Assembly (NCBI GenBank): GCA_002633005.1
Contig: NMRA01000314.1
Location: 406,898 to 470,897 of the forward strand
Reading direction: 5' to 3'
DNA from: Phoronis australis
Lineage: Eukaryota > Phoronida > Phoronidae
DNA length: 64,000 nt
Part shown: piece by piece, positions 40,601 through 55,600 of the stretch
Numbering within the stretch: position 1 is the stretch's first letter
Layout of the letters: each line of letters starts with the position of its first letter
The notes under the pieces: model-generated
Told to the model about the DNA's origin: nothing
Database searches by the model: none
The model's input: only the letters and a program-made list of their open reading frames with translations
Translations under genes and position numbers: made by a program

Positions 40601-43600
40601 TTCACCTGAAGGAAATTTACACACATAAAAAATAATTTTGCAATGAAAAAAATTATACTGGTAATATCGTCCAATTTATCAACCACTGGTCCAAAAGGTC
40701 CAAGAGGAGACAACGTAAATATTATTTCTAGCATAAAAGAAATAACAAACTGCAAAGAAGTTGGACTTTAACCAAACATTAGCACTTAGTGCACTGACTT
40801 TACCAAAGTTCTCGTATTAAGTTATTAACACAAACCAGAAGAAGCTAATGAAGGAACTGGTGGAAGACCCTACCTAAATAATACAAACTTGACGTTCATT
40901 AAAAAACACCAAACTGATACAGACTGGAATGTCACTGGCGGAACTTTGTGAATGTTATCAAGTGACAGATATAATTACACCAGTCATGGCAGTGTCAGGC
41001 TGAAGGTAGAAGATAATTATAGATGCAAACCGGTTATTACAAATTATAATTGGTAAACTCAAATGTCAGACAAGATCATATTCTGATCTAAGGCTGTCTA
41101 TTAACCAAGCTCACTTATATTGTGGGAATATACATTACTGATGTAACCTCAATCCACTACCCCCCCTCACCCAGCACACAGACCGACCAATCAACAGACA
41201 ATCCACTACAGAGAGTTTGCCAGCACAGGTATGCCAGAGTAGATGGGTAGGTAAACCAGTGGCAGATCTATGTTTTCAGTAAGAGGGAGTTTAGGATTCC
41301 AGCGAATCGGAGGCGCGTAGCGCCGAGGGGAAGGAAGGAACGTTGGGAGAGGGTTTCCCTCCTCCCATGTAGGATTTTTTGTGGTTTTTAGTAGCTAATT
41401 TCGTTTTTCTGGCGGATTTTTTTTCAATTTTTATTTTTGATTCTGTCCCGAGGGGGGGTTTGAACCCCCTGAACACCCTCCCTCCTACTGTAGATCCGCC
41501 TCTGTAAACACTGCCAAAGCGGTGATATTAGGCCATGCACGTTCTAAAAAAAATAACCGATCAGTTAACACCTGAAAATCATTTGATTAATAATGTTTAA
41601 AAGGTAACCTCCATGAAAGTTTTACAATATAATGCATACATATTCAATTTCTTTATCATATCTAATAGACAATATTTTGAAAAATTGTAGGCATTCATAA
41701 TAATGTTAGACGGCCTTAAAAATAAAAGTGTAATTTTAGCGATTATTTTGTCCGAAATTGTAGCCTAGATAGAATTGACTGGTTGTTCAAACTCTCCAGA
41801 ATATCCCCAGACTCTCGGTGTGGTCATGAAACTTGCTAACAAGTTTGGTTGTCGGTGATAGCATAGTGTTGGTGCCGAACTTGGTGGACCTAGCTTTAAG
41901 TTTGGTTGTGTCTGCAAGAGTAGACTGGACTTCAAACATAACTTACTTAAATACAGTGTTAAATTTTCACTGAATCAACTTGTAAACAACTTCCCCAAAG
42001 CTCTGTCAAAACCATGCCACTCAAAGACCAAAGGACACAATGTTACAGTACAACTCACCAATTTTTGACAAGAATAATTGCTAGTAATGTCATTTTTTCA
42101 TTTTCAAGATTTCTGACATTACGAATGGTTTCTGTTCTAATTATTGTGTAGAACTGGAGCATCGAAAAACATTTATTGATTAATTCATAGAAAAATGAAA
42201 AAAAAAATTCAGTGGTCGGCCATATCGAGTCCTAAAATGGTGAGATTTGACAAGTTACACCCAACTGCACTTGTCAAAGAAAGTATTTTGAGTACTTTTA
42301 AAGGACAGCATAGCTAGACTCATGTGTCAGCCCTCAATAGAGACACTCCTCACAAACTAAACTCAGATGCAGTGCTAAATAAAGCCAGGTATTACAAAAC
42401 AAAGACAGTCTGCTACAATCAATCAGACTTTGACAAGGTTTGGCATCAATTAATACACTGCTGTTGTGTGTTAGACTGTCAGTGATGAGGATAGCATATG
42501 ATGACTGTAGCGCTCTCCAGCACCACCAGGTACCCTGCGACACTACTCGCCCCCATTCAGCAAAGCATCCATACTACACACCCTGCACCTTGTAAAAAGT
42601 GTGGTGCAAACAGTGTTATGTAACTGAACAAGGCCCTGCAGCTGGTTGTTGCTTGTAACTTGTCTGCAAGTTTCCATCCACATTACAACTTGGGCTAGGG
42701 CAAGTAACCCTAAAACAATACCTCTACATGATACTGTATGTTGTCACACCTGTCTCAAGTCCCCCTAGGGCACGTATCATCCACATTACTGCTAAACCTA
42801 GCAGTAATTGTTCTAGAAAAAAAACGTATTATTCATAGTAGCCCCATTCGCATGCTTAACTGAGAAACCCGTGTATTAATTGTTTACCTAAATTCGCTTT
42901 TAATTCTGTTAACGCCTGTGTTCTCATGTGGTCAGTTCCTGCTAATGGAACCTCCTTTTCTGGGTCACTCCTGCCGTCGACTTTGGTCACTACTGCTCTC
43001 GTGGCTTCAAATCCGATACCAACTTAGTCAAACTGGCAAAGAATTCGTAAAAAATGCTGTCAGCAAACCAGTCGTAGATTCACTCCCGGTTAGTTGGGAG
43101 GGGGTTATTTTGCTAAGAATGCACTTTTCTTGCACATGAAAATTGGACTCAAAAATGTGGTCACGTGTCAATAATAAAGACACAGTAGAATGAAGCATAT
43201 TTTTAGAATTGTCGATCTTTCTCTTTTCAGAAAATATATACTTTTAATGGTGGCAAAGCATAATTTTTTCGATATTTGACTTAAGAGTTGAGGTCGTTTA
43301 TTGCGTCCTAGATAACCTTAATAGGCCTTTGTTTATCGTTACAATTCAATTACTGACAGACAATGAATGTACTTTGAGCAAAAATGGGTGGTGAGAAACA
43401 AACTAACTGCTGGTGAAAACTATCCTTTTGCTTATAGCTCTTGTGTCTAGCTACAATGCTAGTGGTTTTGCTCTCATCTTTGCCCGTGAAACTGTTGGCG
43501 TTGTCACCACTCATGTGAACCTAGTATGACACAGTATTTGTACCAGTGAAAATGCTGTGAATGGTTTAATAGAGACCCCACTGCTAATGCCAGGCATGCT

Positions 43601-46600
43601 CTATTCAGAAACACCACAGGCTCAATAAACAGCCTGCAGGGAAATAGATTTTCGATTTTGCTGCCTTCACATTTGGAAACCAGACACTATGTAGAAATCC
43701 TCAACAAGAACTTCAGTATGTTTACTTGTTAATAGTGGTTTTGTTTATTTACATCTCTTGAAAGGCAGTCAAACATATGTTCTAGAAGATCCAAAGTGAC
43801 TAGCATATGTGACTCCACTTGGCATTGATGGCCCATATTATGAACATGGATACAACATTGTGGCCCATATTATAAATACAACATTGATGGCTCGTACTAT
43901 GAATATGGATACAACATTGATGGCCCATATTATGAACATGGATACAACATTGTGGCCCATATTATAAATACAACATTGATGGCTCCTACTATGAATATGG
44001 ATACATTGATGGCCCATATTATGAACATGATAAAACATTAATGGCCCATATTATGAACATGGATTCAACACTGATGGCCCATATTATGAACATGGATACA
44101 ACATTCAATTTCCCTCAGTGTTAGCCACCTGAAGACAAATGCCGTGTATGTCACAATTTGCTAATGAAGGGTAACACAATATTACAGACACTGCACACAG
44201 TGTCTTGGAAGAGGAGGTTACTGATGAGGAATAAAATGCACACTAAACATATAACAGAGTTATGTAATATAACAAAAGGAAGTTTGCCATTTATGTTCAG
44301 AACCAGCATTCCCACATACTGAAGTTCTATAAATGGCCCAACATAAAATAACCAACATGAAAGAACTTTGTAACTTTACTGCAATGAAGTGATTAATTTG
44401 AAATGACTTTTCAATGTAATCTAAAACCAAATTTCTGTACTTGAATTGAGTGCAGGTTGCTTGAGACTGCACTTCAAAGTAACCATGACCTATATTTTTC
44501 TTTGCACTGAATATAGTACATATAATTTGTTACATGAGTCAAAATAATGTACAACCAAGTGTTACAAAAGTCTTGGCTAGACAACCACAGGTTTTAGCGT
44601 TTCTAAAAGGCAGCAATGCATGTTTTGAGTCCACTGTTATCCATGTGATGGCCTTAGGAGGTCTCAATAATTATGTTCCAAACAAAAAGCTCCTTTCAGC
44701 AAAATCTAGCTAAAGCCAATTTTCAAAGCAATTTTTGCATTGCTCTGTAATCTCTGGAGTGACAAAACATCAAAATTATGAGAGAAATATGGCTACTGTT
44801 TCATTTAGGTACTTTTTAAAAATGTTATTTTCAATTTAAAAAAATGTGCCATTTAATAATGCCAATTTACAATTGACCTATCGCCAGGAGTTTGAGTGAG
44901 GGCTTAACTGACCAATCACAATGCAGCATTCTTGACACACCTTCGTTTCCAAGTTGTCATTCTACCTGACAAACAACTCGTTGCCGGGTAAAATGTATTT
45001 TTTCTTAGTTGACATTTCTCAAGGGGCCCCCCCCCGGAGCTTGCGATAGGTCAATTCCAACAGTCACCTATTTCAGTTTTTGTACAAAAGAGCCTTTGTC
45101 ATCCTAGCAGATGATATTGATATCAGTCAGATGTGGTCAGGATTGTTGAATATACATGTGCAACTGTCAACCTGGTTGAAATTATGTTCGTGTGTGCTTC
45201 TGTGCGCACGTGTGTGTGTGCGTGCGTGTGTGCGTGCGTGCGTGTGTGTGCGTGTGTGTGCGTGTGTGTGCGTGTGTGCGTGTGCGCGTCTGCGTGTTCG
45301 TGTGTGTAGCATAAAGACAAACTTTTAATGGTTCCTATCTGGCACTTACAAATAATACTGATTTTATGGGCTCTTCAACCAAAATACAGAATGGTCAAAA
45401 TAGATTTCAATTGAAAATGTCCATATATTGCGCTAAAGCTGACTTCTGGTTGTTTCACTAACACCAGCACGCATTGTTGTTTCACTAACACCAGCACGCA
45501 TTGTTGTTTCACTAACACCAGCATGCACTGTTGTTTCACTAACAACAGCACACACTATTGCTTCACTAACACCAGCATACAATGTTGTTTCAATGGGCAT
45601 CACTACTCATCACGCTAACATTTTGATACAAAATTTTGGCCAAAACGTTGTTGACTTATCATCCTACTCAAAACACTGGCTGTTACACATTTACTCTAGA
45701 CACCAACAGACACCGTTACGGTAAAAAATCCCGAATTCGGCACAGTCTCCTGAATTTCGGACACCTAAATCCTACCCAAACTGATTTTTTTGTTTTGATT
45801 CTCAAATTTGGGACACGATCGAATTTGGCATTCACCATATTTCTCAAATTTCGGAAACATCGGCATTGACCGCAATTCTCACATTTCGGACAACTAATAC
45901 CGGTGATTATTTACACATCATTTAAAACTGCCACCGGTGTAATGTATTGACTGATGTCTCAGTCTATAGTTATTGATTTGGATGGTTTGGGTAAATCTCG
46001 AATGTTTTCTTGGCAGTCGTAATCACAGACTCAAAATATTTGCCCCGCTTGATCACGTTTTCACTATGCAAATGAAATTGTGTCCAACTTTCACGTAATC
46101 GCCACAGTGTCACACTCACAGCTCTTAATAAGCACCGGAGATGAAACCTTTGTGTTTCCAAGTTGAATCTCGGGTTCAAAGTTTAAATTCTTTTCAGCGA
46201 ACATGCGGCCCACTAATACCTTCCTCTCAGTGCCCCGACCTTCACTATGTCATGCACCCGAATTGGCAAAACGATGTTGTTCAGTGTCAAGTTAAACCAG
46301 GCTTCATGAAAAGCAAAAATCCATGTCCTAGTTTGTTGGATGGGTTGTTTTTAAGCTTCCGACAAACTTTTGATATTTTCAATGGTTCAGTGCTTTTACT
46401 CGTATGTCGCTTAAGCTGGCATGGGTACCATATTTGGCATACATATGACATCACATAACAACAAGCCTGAGCACATGGCAACAAGGAATAACAATTTCAA
46501 AGTTCTATTGATTGAATATATCCCAATCGCATAAAGCAACAGTTCTACAATTGTCAAATAAACGCCCCGATACGTAGTCGAGATAAGACTGCAGGAACCT

Positions 46601-49600
46601 TATTTCCATGTAGGCGGGAACGCTGTTTCAGTCTGTTTGAGTGACAATTGATGCATAAGTATGTCGCACGCGCTGCCCCAGAAACAAACCAGGGTTACAT
46701 ATACTGCAGTCGCGTCGTCTGCGTTTGGTTTGTGAACAGTTTAACGTGAAGACATTGAGATTGCGAATAATCAGTCACCGAGTGCTACACAACAAATATA
46801 CATATTTCCCGTCACAAAGTTTGGTAAGTCGATTATGTCCAGTGTCAGGAACATCGTTGTTTATGTTTTGAGGACATCGTGTGAATTTCTTGTCAGCAAT
46901 AACGATCACAAATCTGCGCGGCTGTTCAAACGGTGTAAAACCGCATATCGATCGGCAGTCGACCGCGTAAGTTTTAAGATTTTGGACACCGTCGATTTTG
47001 CCGTCTTTTTCATATTTCTCGAATTTCGGACGGCCAATATTGCCTATTTCTAAAATTTCGGACAGGTTCAAAATAACTGTTTTTTCGCTGTCCAAAATTC
47101 AGCAATTTTTACCATACCGGGTATATTGCACCTCTCCAGAGGAACCAGGGAGAAACGAAATGCATAAACAAGGGGAGGAACTGAAAAAACAGTACAAACC
47201 ATGAACAGATGCAAAAGAGTTCTGTCCAGATTTGATGCAGAGGACAATATTTCTGTTGGTCATTTTGTTATACTGTTTCAGCGGGCTTAATGTGACTAAT
47301 GGCATAAAGGGTGTTTATAGACTTGAAGGTGTCTTGTTAGCTGGTCAGACACATCAGTTATGGTTTGTTTTATGCTAGAGTTCTCACAATACAAACAGTA
47401 GGTAGCATCCAGCCTCTACAACTCAACCTTCAACACACACTGACATCAGGTTGACACGATTGGCAAAAAACCTACCAGTTTTTCAGGGGCAACAAAATGT
47501 AGGGTTTTAGCTAGCCAGATATGTAGGGACAATTTTAGAATCGCAGCCGGCGTGATTGGCTAACTTGACTGCATGCAAAAATTGAGTCATAATCATGCTT
47601 TTTATGGTACTGTATAATAGTATAATACCAATTGGTTTCAGATTGTAATGCAAGGAAAATGCAGATCGGTGGATCAAAATTAATGTAAGTGATGAAAACA
47701 AATGAATATTTTTGTAACAGGGTCAAGAATACTGTAGATCCCAACTGGACATATGTGTTTAGTTCATAATTAATAGTTAAGACTAATCAGGAGACAGCAC
47801 ATTGAATCACACATGCCTAAAAAATTTGAATCTAAAAGATGGAATATAATAACGTCACCCGACCCACAGGTCCCCCAAATTGGAGAGAGATTTGAAGCCT
47901 ATAGGTCAATTGACCCTTTCCAAAGTTTTTCTTCAACCTAAAATTATCCCTGAATATATTGTAGGCAAAGAGCTCATTTTCACCAGCAGTTTACGTCGGC
48001 TTCCTCAACACCCGAAATATTTAATAAAAATAGATGTGCAAGCAGCTCCCTCTCTGTAATAAATTGATTTATGCTACAAGACCCGCAGTCCCCCTACACA
48101 TGTGTGATAGGTGAAGACAGCGCTCAGGCTACTTACTCAATAAGTGCTAGCGTTTTAGCCAGTTTGTGAAACCTCCAACTACGCAATTATAGTAATCAGT
48201 GAGGGTGACTCAGTGCATATGAGTGGCAGTCCAATATCTGTTTGGTTAATAGATGATAATTAATGAACTATGTTACCGATGGAGGTAAAAAGGCCTGCTC
48301 GATAATTCACAATAATTAGTCTGTATGTTACGAATTTTTAGCATTTGTTTGCATACATTTCTAAAGTACACTACAGTGTTTTGATTCAGAATGAATAATT
48401 ATGATGTCATTGGAGGTATCCAACTCATTGTTTCTTTAAATGTTTTTCATATTTAACATTCAGGGTGTGGAAACATTTCCATGGCTACACGTCTAAATTC
48501 TAGAGACGATCATTAAATCCCAGCCCCGGACCATCCGACACCAAACCTGCCCTCTACATTAAATCCCAGTCCTGGACCATCAGACACCATACCTGCCCTC
48601 TACATTAAATCCCAGTCCTGGACCATCAGACACCAAACCTGCCCTCTACATTAAATCCCAATCCTGGACCATCACACACCAAACCTGCCCCCTACATTCC
48701 AAACTTCCCTATCATTACCCCAACATCAGTGTGGAAAAGGCTTCACTCTCGCTGATCAAACTCCAGTCTCAGAGACCAACCAGTCTGGGTGAGGAATCGC
48801 TGGGACTGGAGTTTGGTCACATGGTACGGAACATTACTGGCACGTGTGTGGAGTGTACGTGTGGGGGGTTTACACCGTGAGTTAGGTGTCTGTTTTTCTG
48901 GTACAGCGATTTACACTGGCGACTATAGCTGCAATTTGGAGGCTGAGCTATAGAATCACTTTCCAACAGATACTGGATCTTTTACTAAATCTTTCGTAAT
49001 TAGAAGAAAATACAAACGAACTAGAGAAATAAATTTTTTGAAAACATCATCAACATGGTGTGCTGTTAACCATCAAAGAGAACATTCATAGATAAATGGC
49101 AAGAGTGACAGTAATGAGACTGCCTAGTTGTGTGCCAACAATGATAAGTCACTACATCAGTTAAAACTGCATATAGAGCTGTACTTATTGATCACTTTCA
49201 GCATAGATCAGTGATATCTGCAACATGTTCATTAGTGATGATGTCTTCCAGATAGGTGAAGACAACTCATCAGAGTAACAGAGGGATACTCTTTTACATA
49301 ATAGATTAAACTATGGTGTTTCCATTTGCATTTCTATTTCGTGTGACGTTTGAACAGTCACAAGGGTCATTTTCCAGCCACAGCATACAGTGTAGGAACT
49401 GAGGAACAGGCAGAGTGGCCACTCTTACCTGGGTAAGGTCAAGGTGGTCAGTGTACCCCCATTAGTCACCATACAAAAACCTGGTCAAGAATTTGCGGAT
49501 CAGGAGATGTGTTGAAGATGTCAATGTAGAGGTGAAACTTTCCAATGTTGATTGTATTGTGTTCACATTTTCCTATGTCCCAAAACACAAAAGTAAACCT

Positions 49601-52600
49601 TGTGTGTTTCAAATCAACCATTGACTCCAAAGAAAATGACCCCCGTGCAAACAACACACCAGTCTCACTAAAATCTGTCAGCTTTTTTGAGTAAAACGAA
49701 AAGTTTTTTGAGCTACGTACTAGATCAACTCACTGGAAAAAAAAACAGGTAACCTACTGAGTAACACCAAATGAGGCATTAATTGTGACAGTAGATAGAT
49801 CCGTAGGTGAGTTTTCTGAGCTTTGCACATGTGTTTGAGGTCCACTAATTGGTCAAAGACTGCATGCCTTCTGAGCTTGGTGTTCTCGACAACTGAAAAC
49901 TCAAACGTGTCGGAAGTATACACAACAACAATTGTGCTGGAGGCGCCCGGTGGCTTACTGTTCTTTGAGTAACACCTAATATAGTTCCAGCTCTGCCTAT
50001 GTGGCCTGCCGCAGGACTATTATCGTATACAGTTATAACAACTGCATAACCTAATTTAAAGCAGTACAGATCATAATCAATGATGGTGACACTTTTTTTC
50101 CCAAACTTGAGGCTATTCTTTCAAACTGGTCGCACCTCACAAGTGTCTGCCTGCGAACACAGGTCATGTGGACACATCAAAACAGGTCGTGGAGAGCACA
50201 GGAGCTATCATGTTACTGTATGATGAAAAGCCACACAGGAACCAGATGCGGAGTGGGGGTTTGTTGATAGTGAAATGATGATAAACAGGATTTATATAAA
50301 GAACTTGAAGTTGCAATATTAAGTTGAGCAAGAATACTGCAATGGTTTGTAAAACTTTAGCCATAAAGTCCAAATAATAGACATTTTTCTTGATACGGCG
50401 ACATGATGAAATACTTCGCCTAATCGCCTTGTCACTCACCAGATGGCAATAGGGTAGTTATGGCAATAGGATAGTTAGTAAAGACAAGACACTTCCCGAT
50501 CATAAAAATGGACGGAATTCCCGGAATCTGATTTCTATCACGGAATTAGGGATCACAGACGGAATTTACACAATAGCACATACCATAATTCCACTATTTT
50601 GGATAATTATCAAAAATTAAGAACATAAATTTCATCAAATTCAACAATTCTAGTCATAAATCGATCCACACCGATATGTTCAAGTAGTGGTCCATTCTTC
50701 CTACAGGGGGCGCTGTTCTTTTCATGCATTATCCCCTAAACGGAGCTGCGACATAATGCTTTACATTTCTCAGAAATAAAAACTTTACTGATTTACAAAA
50801 ACGATAAAATAGAACTTTGTGTTTGTTAAAACTGATCTTTTGTTTATGAAAAACGTCAAACCAGGCTCTCTAAAAACAGTGTTCTGCATTCTTGTATGAA
50901 TTAAATGTGGTGGGATATTTCTCATAGTTTCTTAGGTAAGCTTTATGACTATCATGCTGTCAATTGCATTGCTGAAAGGGAGAGACGATCCACACAAAAA
51001 TGGGCTTAGTCCCTGTCACATCAGAACTTGGAAGTAAGGTCAATAGAGATACATTCTATAGTCTCCTAACCCTAAAGAGATGTACATATAATGTTTCCCA
51101 TTAGTTGAGGGCAAGTTTTACCAGAAACTGAAGCAGCCAAGTTAAATACCCATTTGGGGGTGGGACATATTCCAGAGACAAATTGTTATTATGTGGTCAA
51201 GTATCAGTCTTCTCCATCTATAGGTTTCACACTTTTTCATGAACACTTCCTGTAACTGAGACAGCTTAGTGTAAACTTTAGGAGAAACCTTGTCCCATAA
51301 ATTTCTGCACTCAGTTGAGAACACTGAAATGAATGGGGGGCAAGGGAAAGCAAAACATTTTAGCGAATCAGAGTAGTTACCAACAAATATCAAAAATGTA
51401 CAATAAACAGCAAGCTACTTGGAACTGAAAATTCGGCCTCCTGAAAAAAGTAGTGATTTTGCTCGTCACAAACACGCAGTTCATAAAACATATATGCCAT
51501 ACTTTGTGTTACAAACACACCACCTATACAGTGACATCTGAGTTACAAATTACCATGGACACCCTCCACAGATGTTAGACCTAAGCTAATTGTATAATGG
51601 CTCTAGCAACAACATCTTCCTTCACCAGGTTTTGGCCCAGCGGAATTGACACCGAGCAAATTGATTCCAGGTCAAGCGGCCATTTACACACACAACTCAC
51701 TAACTGTGGCAAGACGAAGTTGTAGGCAAGAGAGTGGGACGCACATGCGCAGGTTTACAAATGGCGGGAGTTGCAGAGACAGAGAACCTGTGTGTAGGTC
51801 ATTGCACACAATGCACAGGCACAGTAGAGATGATCCTTTCCGCCTTGCCCCAGTTTCGTGTTTAGACATGTAATTGACACGGAGCAAGCTGATCGGCCGC
51901 AAACTGCTCTACCTCACATACGAGTGGCAAAAATTGTCACCGAGCTGTCAATTTGCTCCAGGTCAGTCCCGCTTACAAACACACTTGCGCTAGAACATCT
52001 CGTTCTATGTCTGCTGATCGGTGTCAACTTTTGTAGTGTAAACGGCACTATAGCATAAAACCTTGATGCAAATGTGAGTATTGGAGGTCTGAAAGGGAGT
52101 TTGGATGGTGGTGGAAGACAGATTTTGAGGCCTGCAATGAAAATTAGATTCTGGGGCTTGGAGGGTAGAGTCCTTTTAGTGGAATTTTGGCTTGTTTTCT
52201 TCTTTTTCTGGAGTTTTTATTTCTCTGAGGTGGACCTTTTTGCCCACTTCGCCAAATGGAGGGGGATTCGTTCGAGGCCCCGAGCTCTCCCTGGGTGCAT
52301 GCAAGTGGCTTCTTCTTCGCTATAGTCACATACACAGACATATCTGCTGTTAATACACCTTCAAGAAACAAATTTCATAGGGAAACGAAATAAATGAATA
52401 TATGACTCAGCAGCTGTTTCAATGTAAAATATAATTACTTCAAATATAAAAATTTTAATGTAGAATTTTAATTCTAATTTTAATGTAGAATTTTAATTTT
52501 AATTTTAATGTAGAATTTTATTTTTGATTTCTGACTTGTTGGTGATGCTCCAACAAAATCGCCGCGGACGTGGATGACACAGAATTTCAATTTCACAAAC

Positions 52601-55600
52601 AGAAAATTAAGAGTGATGAATACAAATGCATCTACGCAATGGTACAAGCTATTAAATGCAAAAGATGACACTCAAGTGCAACTGCCAAATGCATTACTTT
52701 AGACAATAACTAAAATTCATTAATTACTCAACTGTACTTTAATAATTTAGAATGAAAATGATTTTTGAAGTGTATTAATCACAGAACAAGTCTAGTTCAC
52801 ATTAACATATTTTCACAGACTCTAGGCTTGGAACAAACTCGATAACTTAGAAAAAATGAAATTTCTTAACTGTTAGAATACAATTAATGTTTATAACCAG
52901 CATCTTTGCAAATAGAAATCAGTTAACATTAGCCTTTTAAAAAACAAAATGCGTACAACTGAAGACACAATACGGCTGAGCATTTTTAGATCATTTTGCC
53001 TATCAAAACATAAGTAGTTACAAAATTAAACTACCGTACGGTAAATTGTTCTCCATGTTGAAGTTCTGTACCATACATAGCCACCGTCAGTCACTGAGAC
53101 TCACTGGATCACACTGCTAAACCCTTGAGACAGGTTTCTAGCTCCTCAGCTTGGTTTTAAAAGTGTATATTTATGAAGTACAAAAGTGGTTCCAGGTGAT
53201 CAATGCAATGAGCCTACGCGCGTGGCCTGTGCACGTCTCTGTACCAGACCACCTGCAATTACTTTTTTACCATCAGTCAGGATTTTGAAAAATTGTGAGC
53301 AATGACAAGAATGTTAGAAGCTCTCAAAAATGAAAAAGGGGCATTTTAGCAATTAGGTTTTTATCAAAACTGGTGACGTTTCAAGGTATTTAATATCACC
53401 AGTAAATTTTGCCGCAATCAGAGCAGACACACTGGCACTCTAGACAGAAAATATACACCAAGGCAGCCAGTTTCATACTTCTTACTAAGACTGACTTTGG
53501 CACTCACAACCAATAGATGAAACATTCCTAAGAAAATTACATATTGAAATCATCTATGATGTATAAGATGTCCATGTATTCCTCATTAGAATATAGCCAT
53601 AAATACAGCTTCTGAAGTTCAAACGTTGTGATCAATTTACCATGATTTCTCAAAGTATCTGTCAGATGATAACGATGGTATACGTGGAACTTCAAAAACG
53701 ATATGGAATTTATTTGGTGTTACTGTTCGTTTATGAAAAAAATGGTAAAAATAAAATCTCATTTTCCGCCACATTGTGTCCTAAAATAGGTGATATTACT
53801 ATAGCAACCATCTATGCATTTAGCTCAGCTCACCTGCACCTGCTCCGAGATGAAAAAAAAACAACTGGGACATTCACCTCGTTGAGCAAAATTCTTATGG
53901 TTCATTATTGTTGTAGGTGTAAGCTATAAATTCAGTCCAACAGCATTCAAGTTCGAGGAACACGGGTCTCCCTCTGCCCTTGCCTTTATAACTCAGAATC
54001 GTAGGCCCAATTGTTATGACTAAAACTTGCAAGTCTAGGGTCAAGGCCTGGAGTCACTCTATTAGACACCCAAAACTAACAGTAATGTGAGAGGTCTGTG
54101 CTTCACATGAACTTAAATATTCATAGGAGACACTGTTGACACATTGGGTATGTTGAGAGTAGTCATAACAGGTATCATACCTGTGTGAACGACTAACTAA
54201 ACAGGTACACAACAAGTCAATAAAGGGAGTCAGGTGGGAGGTTCTCAAAACTTTGTTTTCAGTGTTTGGAGAACAAGATTGATACCGTGGACATTGTACT
54301 ATGAGGCCTCTCCAGGTTGATTGGAAGATGCAATGAACTCCTTGAAACAACACCAGTAAGGTGTCTGAGTCATCATAGGGCTTATGAGAAGTAGAGCATA
54401 CAGAGCAGAGAGTATGGTGCTGGGTAAATCAGTTATAGTGTGGGGTATTTAGGGAAGTAAGGTTTCTCCATGTTGACAGACAGGTGGACTACACTCACTT
54501 GAGACAATACATGGTGTCCGGGATATCATGGTGATGCCGTGATTTAGCGTGGATAGAAACAAATACAGACAATACGCAAAACTGTCACCATTTAGTTCAG
54601 ACATGGGCATATAATCATTTTTGATTAGCTGTATGCAATCAAAAGATAACAGAAACCAATGCTGCCAACTACACTCACATTGTGACAAGTTATTGCATAA
54701 CCACACTGCTCAGTTCAATGAAGGCATCCATAGATCTTGGTGCATTGAAATTCTTTGTGGAAACACATGTGAAGAAAAAGACAGCAGACATTGTTACTGT
54801 GAAATTGTTTGCGGAAACACTATGGAGACAATGATTGCAAGCATAGTGCATTAAAACTCTTCACCGAAGCACTATGAAACACAGACAAGTCAGATGTTCA
54901 AGTCAGACATCTGGTGCAGTCCACATTACAACTTTTCCTAGAACAAGTTTTCGCTGGGTTCAGTACAAGTGTACAAGATATATGCGCTGGATTAATTTCA
55001 AACGCGTTTGACAACTTAGCCCACCTTATCGAGGTAGGGTAACTTGTTCAAGGGTAACTTAGCCAGCTCAAGTTGTAAGTGTGGACCGAAACCTGCAGAC
55101 AAGGCTGAAGTAATTCCCAACTGAGTACTTGTGCACTTACAAACATAAAGGAGTCTAATTATTCTTCTGCCATTATTTGCCACATAAGTCACAAGGTGGG
55201 GTTAGTAGCTCCAAGGCTTTAGGCCCTTTCATATTGACTTAACTCCGGTCTGAGCTCGGAGCGTCGACGTAAACAGCGCAGTTAACTGGACTGTTCATAC
55301 TGGCTTCGGTAGTTAATGACCATCGAAGAAAAGGGTTGGTGACGCTGACGTCATCGAAGTTATCGCAAGGTAGCGCTGCACGCTAAGATTTTTTTCAATG
55401 TGACAATTTGGAACATTTAAATGTGCTAAATGACAGTAAACTCATTTTTAAAGCGATTGGTTATCATTAAAGCAAACAATAAGTAGTTATTAGTGACGGC
55501 ACTACTCCGTAACTGTTGACGATAACAGTGGCACCTGGCGATAACTTCGATTGGACCGGAGTTAAGCGTTCATACTGCACGGCAGCGTCGACGCTGCGGT

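Larger units (their letters stand above)
32906..41256 (-). other. TRIO intron 1, central portion
   Basis: Noncoding apart from the candidate exon just left of it. The region 32900-33300 is relatively CpG-rich and could be regulatory. It also holds a dispersed-family copy (35095-35180), the palindrome at 36142-36212 and the assembly gap. Frames at 35259-35519 (plus) and 39672-40025 (minus) lack support. Confidence 0.55.
47122..55221 (-). other. TRIO intron 1, 5'-central portion
   Basis: Mostly unique noncoding sequence with the 46 bp repeat at 48511 and dispersed repeats at 53.1-53.8 kb. The segment 51640-52030 has raised GC with repeated TTGACACCGAGCA-like and TTTACAC words and may be another decayed element, but its ends could not be defined. 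Confidence 0.5.

Noticed and set aside
46141-46458. Cys-containing plus-strand frame following a TTTTCAG as an extracellular-domain exon
   Set aside because: It lies inside the 1.4 kb inverted-repeat element and matches no known domain; no donor with a consistent partner exon.
51640-52030. GC-raised segment with repeated GACACCGAGCAA-like words as a complete transposon
   Set aside because: Ends and a target duplication could not be defined; left as a possible decayed element.
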